From contig JAPDDQ010000047.1 of the NCBI GenBank assembly GCA_027587225.1, positions 1 to 57,942 of the forward strand: 57,942 nucleotides of DNA, given 5' to 3'. Of this stretch, positions 20,101-28,462 are shown in pieces. Positions within the stretch are counted from its first letter, which is position 1, and the number at the start of each line of letters is the position of its first letter. The notes beneath the pieces are model-generated. The model ran no database searches, was not told where the DNA came from, and saw only the letters and a list, made by a program, of their open reading frames with translations. Source of the stretch: Solirubrobacter taibaiensis (GTDB lineage Bacteria; Actinomycetota; Thermoleophilia; Solirubrobacterales; Solirubrobacteraceae). A program made the position numbers and the translations under genes.

Positions 20101-20427
20101 CTAGGCGGTGAGCGACGGCTCCAGGTCGGCCTCGATGGCCTTCTTGGGCTTGGCGCCCTGAATCCGCTTCACTTCCTGCCCGTTCTTGAACAGGATCATG
20201 GTCGGGATCGCGAGCACCTGGTACTGGATCGCGGTCTGCTGGTTCTCGTCCGTGTTGAGCTTCACGATCCGCAGATCGTCACGCTCGGACGCGATCTGCT
20301 CGAGCGCGGGAGCAACCATTCGGCACGGTCCGCACCACGGCGCCCAGAAGTCCACCAGCACAGGCTGCTCGTTCTCGAGCACTTCAGCCTGGAAGTTGGT
20401 ATCGGAAACGTTCGTGATGTCTGCCAT
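20101..20427 (-). CDS. trxA: Thioredoxin
   Basis: 108 aa cytoplasmic dithiol-disulfide reductase. Active site WCGPC with Cys32 and Cys35, preceded by VLVDFWAP, and the cis-Pro loop is AIPTMILF. The length is normal. Unlike most genes here it has a real leader with a strong GGAGGA nine bases before the ATG. A TATACT/TATAGC region lies about 30-40 bases upstream on the minus strand. No reductase gene is nearby. Confidence 0.97.
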   Translation of the reverse strand: MADITNVSDTNFQAEVLENEQPVLVDFWAPWCGPCRMVAPALEQIASERDDLRIVKLNTDENQQTAIQYQVLAIPTMILFKNGQEVKRIQGAKPKKAIEADLEPSLTA

Positions 20428-20436
20428 GGAATTCGG

Positions 20437-20442
20437 TCCTCC
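20437..20442 (-). promoter_or_regulatory. trxA: Ribosome binding site of trxA
   Basis: GGAGGA on the minus strand, nine bases from the ATG at 20427. One of the few strong Shine-Dalgarno sequences in the window; it fixes the trxA start. Confidence 0.7.
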
Positions 20443-20456
20443 GGAAAGCTCGGTCG

Positions 20457-20471
20457 CTATAAAAAGTATAG
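20457..20471 (-). promoter_or_regulatory. AT-rich palindromic -10 region upstream of trxA
   Basis: CTATAAAAAGTATAG is an inverted repeat (CTATA/TATAG) and stands out in this GC-rich DNA. On the minus strand it offers TATACT and TATAGC as -10 elements for trxA. It includes the stop codon of the gene at 20457. Confidence 0.4.
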
Positions 20472-21114
20472 CGGTGTCACCCAGGTCTCGATCGCGGCTG
20501 CGAGCAGCACCAACGGTACGGCGATCGCCGTCGTAGCGATTGTTGCCGCCAGCAGCTCATCCCATGCACCGCGGCGGCTGGCGATCGACCAGGCGGCGAG
20601 CGGCAGGAATACGGCGAACAGCTCCGGCAGCGCGTGCGGGAGCAGGCGCAGCAGCAGCGTATGGGGCTCGACGCCCAGCGCCCAGGCCAGGTCGGCGGCG
20701 CCGTGGCCGAGCGCGTTCGCCTGCGTGAGCAGGGAGAACAGCGTGGCGCCGGTCACGAAGATGATCGCGAGCGGCGCCGCGTGCTTCTGGGCGCGGCTCA
20801 TCTGCTCGCCCGGTCGCACCCAGCCGGCCATGAAGCCCGCCACGCACGCCAGCGCGTGCAGCGCGAGCACGGTGACGTTGCGGCGCAGGACGAACAGGAA
20901 GTCCTCGGTCGTCGCCGGGCGGGTCAGGCCGGGGTAGCTGTGGTCGGTCAGGTCCGGGAGCGCGTTGTCAGCCACGAACCACGTGGCGGCCAGCAGCAGC
21001 GCCGTCACGCACAGGGAGCCGAGCGACCACGCGGCGAAGAGCCGCCATGGAGCGGCGTTCCAGCGGCGCAGCGTCGCGCGCGTATGCGGCCACCCCTGGA
21101 CGAGGGCAAGCTGG

Positions 21115-21137
<23 letters not shown>
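20457..21137 (-). CDS. SpoIIM-like (DUF95) integral membrane protein
   Basis: 226 aa with about five membrane helices. The pattern NVTVLALHALACVAGFMAGW, then LLRLLPHALPELFAVFLPLA with the PH..PE motif, is typical of the stage II sporulation protein M family. Such proteins are widespread in non-sporulating actinobacteria and probably serve in envelope or membrane remodelling, not spore formation. The start at 21137 lies inside the 3' end of the mannosyltransferase gene (23-base overlap), so the two are likely co-expressed. Family assignment is by motif only. Confidence 0.65.
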
Positions 21138-21885
<748 letters not shown>

Positions 21886-21912
21886 GACAGGCGGCGTAGC
21901 CTAACGACCGTC
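21886..21912. promoter_or_regulatory. Bidirectional promoter between the mannose synthase and polX
   Basis: TAGCCTA at 21897-21903 reads TAGCCT on the plus strand (10 bases before the polX ATG) and TAGGCT on the minus strand (12 bases before the glycosyltransferase ATG). The two -10-like elements overlap almost completely. Any -35 must lie inside the opposite gene. Confidence 0.45.
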
Positions 21913-23655
21913 ATGCACACGAACGCCGACATCGCCGCCCGGCTCGACGAGCTGGGAGACCTGTACGAGCTCGACGGAGCCGTTTCCTACCGCGTGATCG
22001 CGTACCGCACGGCGGCCAAGGCCGTGCGCGACTCCTCCGTCTCGATCATGGGCCTCGCGCGCGAGGGCAAGGTCACGACCGTGCCGGGCATCGGCAAGAC
22101 GCTCGAGGAGAAGCTGCGCGCGCTCGACGAGACCGGCGACATCCCGTCCGCCGTGAAGCTGCGCGCCAAGTTCCCGGCCGGGCTGGTCGAGATGACCAAG
22201 CTGCCGGGGTTCGGGGCCAAGCGGGCGCGGCAGCTCTACGACGCGCTCGGCGTCGACTCGCTCGAGGCGCTGCGCGCCGCGGCCGAGCAGAACAAGGTCC
22301 GCGACGTCAAGGGCTTCGGGCCCAAGGGCGAGGAGAACCTGCTGAAGGCGCTCGCCGCGCACGAGGAGGCCGGCGGCCAGGGCGCGGCGCGCGTCGTGCT
22401 CTCGCGGGCGCTGCCGATCGCGGAGCAGATCGCCGGGGCGTTGCGCGAGCACCCCGCGTCCGATCAGGTCGAGGTCGCGGGCTCGGCCCGCCGCTGGGGC
22501 GACTCGGTCAAGGACATCGACATCATCGCGACGGCCAGTGACGCCGGCGCGCTGGTCGAGTTGCTAGGCTCGCTCGAGCTCGTCGAGTCGGTCCAGCAGA
22601 GCGGCCCGGCGGGTGCGCGCGTGGTCACGCACTCGGGCATGAAGGTGGACCTGAAGGTCGTCGCGCCCGACCAGTTCGGCAACGTCCTGCAGCACTTCAC
22701 GGGCTCCAAGGCGCACAACGTGCAGCTGCGCGAGGCGATGGTCCGGCGCGGCCTGCACATCTCCGAGTACGGCGTGCTCGACGACGAGACGGGCGAGACG
22801 ACGCGCTGCGCGACCGAGGAGGAGGTCTACGAGCGGCTCGGGCTGCCGTGGATCCCGCCGGAGTTGCGGGAGGGGCGCGGGGAGCTGGAGGCGGCGCTGA
22901 AGGGCGGGCTGCCGGCGCTGCTCACGCTCGACGACATGCGCGGCGACCTGCACTGCCACACGACCCTGTCCGACGGGCGCAACACGCTCGAAGAGATGGT
23001 CGAGGCGGCGCAGGCGCGCGGCTACGAGTACCTGGCGGTCACCGACCACTCCGCGTCGCACGGGTTCGGCAACCACGTCACGCCCGAGGCTTTGGAGGCG
23101 CGGATCGACGAGATCGCGGCTTTGAACGAGCGCTTGGAGGGCTTCACCGTGCTCGCCGGCACGGAGACGAACATCCTCCCGGACGGGTCCTTGGACTACG
23201 CGGACGAGCTCCTGCAGCGCCTGGACTGGGTGATCGGCTCGATCCACACCTCGTTCGGGATGGACGAGAACGCGATGACCGAGCGCATGATCACGGCCAT
23301 CAACCACCCGTGGCTGGACGCGATCGGCCACCCGACGGGCCGCAAGATCGAGACCCGCCCGCCGTACGCGATCGACATGGCCCGCGTGATCGAGGCCGCC
23401 GCGGCGAACGGGACGATGATCGAGATCAACTCCGCCCCGGACCGGCGCGACATGAACGAGGTCTACGCGCGAGCCGCCGCGGCCGCGGGCGTGATGATCC
23501 TGATCGACTCCGACGCGCACGGCGCGGAGACGCTGGCGAACCTCAAGTACGGCGTCGCGACCGCGCGGCGCGCGTGGCTGTCGGCCGATCAGGTGGCCAA
23601 CACGCGGCCGTGGCCGGAGTTCGCGAAGTTGCGCAAGCGCGGCAAGAGCTCCTGA
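21913..23655 (+). CDS. polX: DNA polymerase/3'-5' exonuclease PolX
   Basis: 580 aa. Helix-hairpin-helix domains (VPGIGKTLEEKL; LPGFGAKRARQL; KGFGPKGEENLL), family X polymerase palm with Asp201 and Asp203 in DIDIIAT and Asp246 in MKVDLKVV, then a PHP domain (about 345-575) with DLHCHTTLSDG, VTDHS and SDAHG metal motifs. It fills short gaps in DNA repair and the PHP domain gives 3'-5' exonuclease or AP endonuclease activity. The start is ATG 21913 behind TAGCCT. Its 3' end overlaps the convergent glycosyltransferase by 67 bases. Confidence 0.95.
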   Translation: MHTNADIAARLDELGDLYELDGAVSYRVIAYRTAAKAVRDSSVSIMGLAREGKVTTVPGIGKTLEEKLRALDETGDIPSAVKLRAKFPAGLVEMTKLPGFGAKRARQLYDALGVDSLEALRAAAEQNKVRDVKGFGPKGEENLLKALAAHEEAGGQGAARVVLSRALPIAEQIAGALREHPASDQVEVAGSARRWGDSVKDIDIIATASDAGALVELLGSLELVESVQQSGPAGARVVTHSGMKVDLKVVAPDQFGNVLQHFTGSKAHNVQLREAMVRRGLHISEYGVLDDETGETTRCATEEEVYERLGLPWIPPELREGRGELEAALKGGLPALLTLDDMRGDLHCHTTLSDGRNTLEEMVEAAQARGYEYLAVTDHSASHGFGNHVTPEALEARIDEIAALNERLEGFTVLAGTETNILPDGSLDYADELLQRLDWVIGSIHTSFGMDENAMTERMITAINHPWLDAIGHPTGRKIETRPPYAIDMARVIEAAAANGTMIEINSAPDRRDMNEVYARAAAAAGVMILIDSDAHGAETLANLKYGVATARRAWLSADQVANTRPWPEFAKLRKRGKSS

Positions 23656-24572
23656 GCCACGACCCGGTCGACGGCGGCGGGCGTGAACGGCGCGACCGCC
23701 GCCCGCCCGCCCGGACGCGGGTCGTCGAGCGCGGTCCGGATGTCGAGCTGGTCGCCGACGAGGCGCGGGTCGAGCGCACGGGCGATCGGTAACGCCGCAT
23801 ACGGGCCGGGCGCCTCGTTCGTGACCAGGACGCACCCGTCGGCGAGCGCCTCGAGTTGGGCGATGCCGTAGTCCTCGCGTCGCGGGGCGGTGACGAAGAC
23901 GCGCGCGCGGCGCAGTAGCGCCCGGTACTCGTCTCTCGGGACCATTCCCAGATATCTGACGCCAGGCTCGTTCTCTCCCGCGAGGCCGGCGACGAGCAGC
24001 TCCTCGTCGGGGCGGCGATCTCTTCTCCAGGCGGCGAGGACGCGGTCCAGGCCCTTCTTCTCCGGGTTCGCCCCGTACGTGATCGCCGCGATGTCCTTGT
24101 GCTCGGGCGGACCGCTCGCGTCGACCGGGAACGGGACGATCACGGCGCCCGCGCGCGGTGTCGGCGCCTCGGCGAGGCCGCCCTCGCTCCACGGCACGAG
24201 CAGCGGCGCGGCTTTGAAGCGCCGCGCCTCCATCGGGCGCTGCCAGATGCCGTGGCGGCCCGGGCGGTTGCCGGCGGCGGGGGCGTCGAAGCGGATCGCG
24301 CCGGGCACGGGCCCGAGCAGCGCGGCGGTGGTACTCGAATAGAGCACCGCGTGCGGGCGGTGTTCCCGGATGCCGAGGATCGCGGCGCGGCGCGCGTTCA
24401 GCGCCCAGGCGAGCTCGATCGCGGCGTACGTGCGCAGCTCCGGCGGGCGCGCCGTGGTGGCCACCTCCACCCGCGCACCGGCGCGGCGCAGGGAGGCGGT
24501 GAGCTCCGCGTCGGCCTCGCGTAGACCGGCGGTACCACCCAGGGAGACGATCAGGACGTCGGCGCGGGCCAT
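23589..24572 (-). CDS. Glycosyltransferase, GT4-like
   Basis: 327 aa, GT-B fold. The second domain reads ITYGANPEKKGLDRVLAAWRR, VRYLGMVPRDEYRALLRRARVFV and REDYGIAQLEALADG, the E-x7-E-type acceptor of GT4 enzymes (here EDYGIAQLEALADG). The first domain begins LIVSLGGTAGLREADAEL. Sugar donor and acceptor cannot be told; envelope polysaccharide or glycolipid is likely. The 3' end overlaps polX by 67 bases in convergent orientation. It is divergent from the ACT-RidA gene across 23 bases. Confidence 0.82.
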   Translation of the reverse strand: MARADVLIVSLGGTAGLREADAELTASLRRAGARVEVATTARPPELRTYAAIELAWALNARRAAILGIREHRPHAVLYSSTTAALLGPVPGAIRFDAPAAGNRPGRHGIWQRPMEARRFKAAPLLVPWSEGGLAEAPTPRAGAVIVPFPVDASGPPEHKDIAAITYGANPEKKGLDRVLAAWRRDRRPDEELLVAGLAGENEPGVRYLGMVPRDEYRALLRRARVFVTAPRREDYGIAQLEALADGCVLVTNEAPGPYAALPIARALDPRLVGDQLDIRTALDDPRPGGRAAVAPFTPAAVDRVVAQELLPRLRNFANSGHGRVLAT

Positions 24573-24595
24573 CGGCCTGGCATTCTGGCGCGGAG
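24573..24595. promoter_or_regulatory. Short divergent promoter region
   Basis: 23 bases between two start codons. CATTCT (24581-24586) lies nine bases before the plus-strand ATG; AGAATG on the minus strand overlaps it before the other start. Another case of overlapping -10-like elements, weaker than the ones at 21886 and 27028. Confidence 0.3.
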
Positions 24596-25330
24596 ATGAA
24601 CGTGCTCGAAGGGACCTACTCCGTCTGCCGCCTCCCGCCCACGGACCGCGTGCCCTCGTGGGCGCTCGAGTTGCACGAGGGCTTCGTGTCGATCACCCGC
24701 ACGCCGGACGAGCTGTCGATCGTCTGCGCGGACGAGGCCGTGCCGCCCGACACCACGGTGGAGGACGGCTTCAAAGCGCTGCAGGTGCCCGGGCCGATCC
24801 CGTTCAGCGAGACGGGCGTGCTGGCGAAGATCGCGACGTCGCTCGCGGCCGCCGGCATCTCGATCTTCGCCGTCTCCACCTACGACACGGACTACATCCT
24901 CGTGCGGGCGGCCGACCTGGAGAAGGCGCTGGAGGCGCTGAACTCCACGGGTCGGCGGCTGATCGCGTCGGGCTCGGCGTACGAGCCGGTGATCGGCTTC
25001 TCGCGCGCCGTCCGCGAAGGCGACCGCGTGCTCGTCTCCGGCACCGGCCCGGTGATGGCCGACGGCGGCTGCCCGGAGTCCACCTACGAGCAGGCGAAGC
25101 GCGCGTGGGAGATCGTGGCCAAGGCGCTCAACGAGGCCGGCGCGACCGTCGACGACGTGGTCCGCACGCGCACGTATCTCACGCCCGAGGCCGACTACGA
25201 GGGCGCGATGAAGGCGCACGGCGAGGTGTTCGGGGACGTCCGCCCGGCGTCGACGATGCTCGTCATCCACTCGCTGCTCGATCCGCGCTGGACGGTTGAG
25301 GTGGAAGCCGAAGCTCAGACGCGGAGGTAA
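24596..25330 (+). CDS. ACT (CASTOR-like) domain fused to a RidA/YjgF-like domain
   Basis: 244 aa with two domains. Residues 1-120 match the bacterial ACT/CASTOR type (FVSITRTPDELSIVCAD; SETGVLAKIATSLAAAGISIF; STYDTDYILV), which binds amino acids. Residues about 125-244 match RidA (SRAVREGDRVLVSGTGPV; TYEQAKRAWEIVAKALNEAG; ASTMLVIHSLLDPRWTVEVE), which in the archetype hydrolyses reactive enamine/imine intermediates from amino acid metabolism. The archetypal RidA arginine is at SRAV-type or TRTY-type positions and not certain. The fusion suggests amino acid sensing linked to intermediate clearance. One continuous frame, no sign of sequencing error. Confidence 0.85.
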   Translation: MNVLEGTYSVCRLPPTDRVPSWALELHEGFVSITRTPDELSIVCADEAVPPDTTVEDGFKALQVPGPIPFSETGVLAKIATSLAAAGISIFAVSTYDTDYILVRAADLEKALEALNSTGRRLIASGSAYEPVIGFSRAVREGDRVLVSGTGPVMADGGCPESTYEQAKRAWEIVAKALNEAGATVDDVVRTRTYLTPEADYEGAMKAHGEVFGDVRPASTMLVIHSLLDPRWTVEVEAEAQTRR

Positions 25331-25827
25331 TCGCCGCCGAAACCGGGCGTGCGAATGAGCCGGATGGTGCTCAGCGGTGACGTCTTGTCGACGTAGAAGC
25401 GGGCGCCGTCGCGCTCTTCGATCGCGGTCACCGCGGACTCCTGGCTCCGCCACGCGAGCGCCCAGATGATCGCGAACCCGGCGGCGATCCCGCCCACCTG
25501 CGGCAGGAACACCGACGCCGTGCCCGCCGCGAGGGTCGCGACCAGCAGCGGCCACAGGCGATTGAGCAACACCCGCGCCGGCGCCAGCTCCGGCAGCGCT
25601 TGCTGGTGGCGCGCCCCGGAGAGCAGGCCCGCGATCTGGTCCGTCGCACCGTCCCGCGCGCCCAGCACCGAGCCGATGATCGTGGCGAGCACCCACCACA
25701 CGGCGCACACGATCATGGGCGTCTGCTCGAGCGAGCTCGAGATGCCGACGACCGTCAGCGCGGCGAGGAAGGTCGCCGACGCGCCGCTGAGCAGGACCGT
25801 GGCTTTCAGGAAGTCGCCGAAGCGCAC
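25315..25827 (-). CDS. Small membrane protein, unknown function
   Basis: 170 aa with four hydrophobic segments (about residues 12-32, 38-58, 90-108, 110-126) and a soluble C-terminus ending LIRTPGFGGDYLRV. No family recognised. Its 3' end overlaps the convergent ACT-RidA gene by 16 bases. It follows otsB by four bases in the same direction (otsB stop at 25832), so the two may be one transcript. Confidence 0.7.
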   Translation of the reverse strand: MRFGDFLKATVLLSGASATFLAALTVVGISSSLEQTPMIVCAVWWVLATIIGSVLGARDGATDQIAGLLSGARHQQALPELAPARVLLNRLWPLLVATLAAGTASVFLPQVGGIAAGFAIIWALAWRSQESAVTAIEERDGARFYVDKTSPLSTIRLIRTPGFGGDYLRV

Positions 25828-25831
25828 GGCG

Positions 25832-26623
25832 TCAGATCAGTAGCGCGCGGAGGAGGTCGCGGACGCCGTTGGTGCCGTCGACGAGCGTGTCGGCCTGCTC
25901 CTGGATCGCCGTCGGTGTCTCGTCCGAGCGCACACCGACACGCAGCGCGTAGCCGAGCCGGCCGCGCTCCTGCAGCTCGGTCAGGCCGCGGAACGCGTCC
26001 AGGTCGGTCACATCGTCGCCGACGTACACGGCCGCGGCCAGGTCGGTGGCGCCGAGCAGGCCGACGATCCCCGCACCCTTGTCGATCCGCACCGGCGGCC
26101 GGATCTCGAGCACCTTGCGTCCCCAGTGGGTCACGAAGCCCGCTTCCGTGGCCTTTTCCGCCACTTCTTCGATCGCGATCCGCGAGTCGTCCTCGTCGGG
26201 CGTGCCGCGCCAGTGCAGCGCGGCGATCGCCTCCTTGTCCTCGAGGCGCACGCGCAGCCGCCGCAGCTTCTCGCCGTAGGCGTCGTGGGCGAACGTCTGC
26301 ACGCGGCGCGTCCACGCTTCCAGCTCGCGGTCCATCTCGGGTGCGATCGAGCCCGGCCGCAGCACCTCCGACCCGTGCGAGCCCAGGTACGCGATCGAGC
26401 CGAGCGAGACGATCCGCCGCGCGTCCGACGCCCGCCGCCCCGACACGCAGGCCACGGTGCCGTAGCGCCGCGCCACCTCGATCAGCGGACGGCGCGTGGT
26501 CTCCGGCATGTGCGCGTCGTCGGGATTGAGCACGATCGGCGCGAGCACGCCGTCCACGTCCAGCAGCACCGCCGAGCGTTCAGGCGCGTCGCGCAGCGGT
26601 TGCAGCAGTTCTTCGAGGGACAC
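25832..26623 (-). CDS. otsB: Trehalose-6-phosphate phosphatase
   Basis: 263 aa HAD-superfamily enzyme that makes trehalose from trehalose-6-phosphate. Motif I is LLDVDGVLAPI (Asp22 nucleophile, Asp24), followed by VACVSGRR, a lysine in RIDKGAG, and motif IV YVGDDVTDLDAF. Length is right. No otsA in the window. The GTG start at 26623 is preceded by AATACT six bases away. The gene follows mscL, which fits an osmotic-stress setting, though the mscL stop is separated by 14 bases. Confidence 0.92.
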   Translation of the reverse strand: MSLEELLQPLRDAPERSAVLLDVDGVLAPIVLNPDDAHMPETTRRPLIEVARRYGTVACVSGRRASDARRIVSLGSIAYLGSHGSEVLRPGSIAPEMDRELEAWTRRVQTFAHDAYGEKLRRLRVRLEDKEAIAALHWRGTPDEDDSRIAIEEVAEKATEAGFVTHWGRKVLEIRPPVRIDKGAGIVGLLGATDLAAAVYVGDDVTDLDAFRGLTELQERGRLGYALRVGVRSDETPTAIQEQADTLVDGTNGVRDLLRALLI

Positions 26624-26629
26624 GCGTCC

Positions 26630-26635
26630 AGTATT
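26630..26635 (-). promoter_or_regulatory. otsB: -10-like AATACT before otsB
   Basis: Minus-strand AATACT six bases from the GTG start. It lies in the 14-base gap after mscL, so otsB may have its own promoter. Confidence 0.35.
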
Positions 26636-26637
26636 GC

Positions 26638-27027
26638 CTACGCGCGACGCTCCGCCAGCAGGTCGCGGATCTCCGTGAGCAGGCGCACGTCCTCGGCCGG
26701 CGCCGCGGCCTCCGGTGTGACCTCCTCGTCCTTGCGTCGCTGCAGGAACAGGTTCATCGGCTTGACGATCAGGAAGAAGACCACCGCCGCCGTGATCAGG
26801 AACGTGAGTAGCGTGTTCAGGAACCGGCCGTAGGTGAACTCCGAGCCGTTGATCGTGAACAAGAGCCCGGCGAACTGCTCCTTGCCGAAGACGGCCGCCA
26901 CGAGCGGCGTGATGAAACTGGCGACGAAGGCGTTGACGACCGCGGTGAAGGCCGTGCCGATCGCGACCGCCACTGCGAGATCGACGACGTTGCCGCGCAG
27001 GATGAACTCGCGAAACTCTTTCAGCAT
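26638..27027 (-). CDS. mscL: Large-conductance mechanosensitive channel MscL
   Basis: 129 aa. Classic design: KEFREFILRGNVVDLAVAVA with TM1, a loop, TM2 (LNTLLTFLITAAVVFFLIVKPMN) and a charged C-terminal helix (LLTEIRDLLAERR). It opens under membrane tension to release solutes on hypo-osmotic shock. Length is normal (family about 130-150). Only 18 bases separate its ATG from the GTG of divergent ppa. Confidence 0.96.
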   Translation of the reverse strand: MLKEFREFILRGNVVDLAVAVAIGTAFTAVVNAFVASFITPLVAAVFGKEQFAGLLFTINGSEFTYGRFLNTLLTFLITAAVVFFLIVKPMNLFLQRRKDEEVTPEAAAPAEDVRLLTEIRDLLAERRA

Positions 27028-27045
27028 CGGGGTAGTCTCCCCCTC
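27028..27045. promoter_or_regulatory. 18-base divergent promoter between mscL and ppa
   Basis: The gap reads GGGG-TAGTCT-CCCC at its centre. TAGTCT (27033-27038) is seven bases before the ppa GTG; its complement AGACTA is five bases before the mscL ATG. Both genes would be leaderless and any -35 elements lie inside the opposite coding sequence. Confidence 0.5.
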
Positions 27046-27540
27046 GTGTCGGCGGCGCGCGTGTTCATCGAGATTCCCAAGGGCTCGCGCAACAAGTACG
27101 AGTACGACGCCGATCTGGGCGGCATCAAGCTCGATCGCTTCCTCTTCTCATCCATCACGTATCCGGCGGATTACGGGTTCTTCCCGGACACCGAAGGCGA
27201 GGACGGCGACGCGCTCGACGCGATCATGCTCGTGGACAAGCCGACGTTCCCGGGCTGCCGGGTGGACGTGCGGCCGGTCGCGGTCCTGCGTCTGAAGGCC
27301 GACGAGGGCAGCGACGACAAGGTCGTGTGCGTGCCCTACGAGGACCCGGCGTGGGCGGACCTGGAGACGCTCGAGGACATCCCACGCCAGCTCCGGCGCG
27401 AGATCGAGCACTTCTTCTCGATCTACAAGGAGCCGGAGGGCCGCAGCGTCGAGCTCATCGGCTTCGAGGATCGTGACGTGGCCGAGCGGCTGTTCGAAGA
27501 GGCGCGCGAGCGGTTCAGTAGCCGCGATCGCGCTCAATAG
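27046..27540 (+). CDS. ppa: Inorganic pyrophosphatase (class I)
   Basis: 164 aa. Hydrolyses pyrophosphate and so drives biosynthesis. Family motifs: IEIPKGSRNKYEYD, YPADYGFFPDT, and the metal-binding EDGDALDAIML (Asp53, Asp55, Asp58; standard form DGDPLD). The GTG start is set by TAGTCT seven bases before. The 3' end overlaps the convergent dehydrogenase by 26 bases. Confidence 0.97.
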   Translation: MSAARVFIEIPKGSRNKYEYDADLGGIKLDRFLFSSITYPADYGFFPDTEGEDGDALDAIMLVDKPTFPGCRVDVRPVAVLRLKADEGSDDKVVCVPYEDPAWADLETLEDIPRQLRREIEHFFSIYKEPEGRSVELIGFEDRDVAERLFEEARERFSSRDRAQ

Positions 27541-28399
27541 GCGCGAGCAGGTCCTCTCCCGCGCCGAAGCGGCGCACGTTCTCGGTGACGCGCTTGGCGA
27601 GGTCGCGGCTCATCGTCTCCGGCGGGTTCGCGACGTGCGGGGTGATCAGCGCGCGCGGCTCGTTCCAGAGCGGGTGGTCGTCCGGGAGCGGCTCGGGCTC
27701 GGTGACGTCCAGCGCCGCGCCGCCGATCCGCTCCTCCCGCAGCGCCTCGACGAGCGCGTCGGCGTCGATCAGCGCGCCGCGCGCGATGTTGACGATCCAG
27801 GAGTGCGGCTTCATCTGCGCCAGCTCGTCGGCGCCGACGAGGTGACGCGTGCCGTCCGTGGCGGGCGCGGCGATCACGAAGTGGTCCGCGGTGCCCCACA
27901 CCTCGCCCAGGCGCTCGACCGGCAGCGTGCCGTCGCGGCCGGAGCGGGTGACGGCGATCACCTCGACGTCGTGCGGCTCGAGCATCTTGATCAGCTCGCG
28001 CCCGATCCCGCCGGCGCCGACGATCGCGACCGTGGAGCCTTCGAGCACGTGGTCGCCGCCAGGGTCCCAGGTCTTGGTCCGCGCGTAGCCGACGATCCCG
28101 CGCACGCCGGCGAGCAGCAGCGCCAGCGCGTGCTCGGCCACCTGCGTCGCGTACGCGCCCGCGCAGCTCGTGAACTGGATTCGCGGCTGCGCCTGGACGG
28201 CGTCCATCCACGACTCCACGCCCGCGGCGGGCAGCTGCACCCAGCGGACACCCGACGGGAACTCGGGGAAGTCCGGGCCACCGGCCCAGATCACGCCCTC
28301 GGCTTCGTCGAGCGCGACGACGCGTCCACCGCCGTCCTCGACGGCGCTCACAAGGTGGTCTTCCGGCTCAGGGCCGACGTGGATCAATGGGGCGGGCAT
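27515..28399 (-). CDS. D-isomer-specific 2-hydroxyacid dehydrogenase
   Basis: 294 aa. NAD-binding motif VGAGGIGRELIKML, catalytic Arg in NIARGALIDADAL, Glu in LDVTEPEPLPDDHPLW and His in ITPHVANPP. It would oxidise or reduce 2-hydroxy acids such as hydroxypyruvate/glyoxylate or phosphoglycerate; the substrate is not decided. The N-terminal domain is short, so the protein is smaller than PGDH-type enzymes. ATG at 28399 is chosen; longer upstream frame lies under the ABC-F gene. Divergent from ABC-F across 63 bases, convergent with ppa. Confidence 0.92.
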   Translation of the reverse strand: MPAPLIHVGPEPEDHLVSAVEDGGGRVVALDEAEGVIWAGGPDFPEFPSGVRWVQLPAAGVESWMDAVQAQPRIQFTSCAGAYATQVAEHALALLLAGVRGIVGYARTKTWDPGGDHVLEGSTVAIVGAGGIGRELIKMLEPHDVEVIAVTRSGRDGTLPVERLGEVWGTADHFVIAAPATDGTRHLVGADELAQMKPHSWIVNIARGALIDADALVEALREERIGGAALDVTEPEPLPDDHPLWNEPRALITPHVANPPETMSRDLAKRVTENVRRFGAGEDLLAPIERDRGY

Positions 28400-28462
28400 C
28401 TCGTCCAATCGGGTGCGGCTGGCTCCATTGGCGCGTACCCCACAGACCGCGACGCTATCCCC

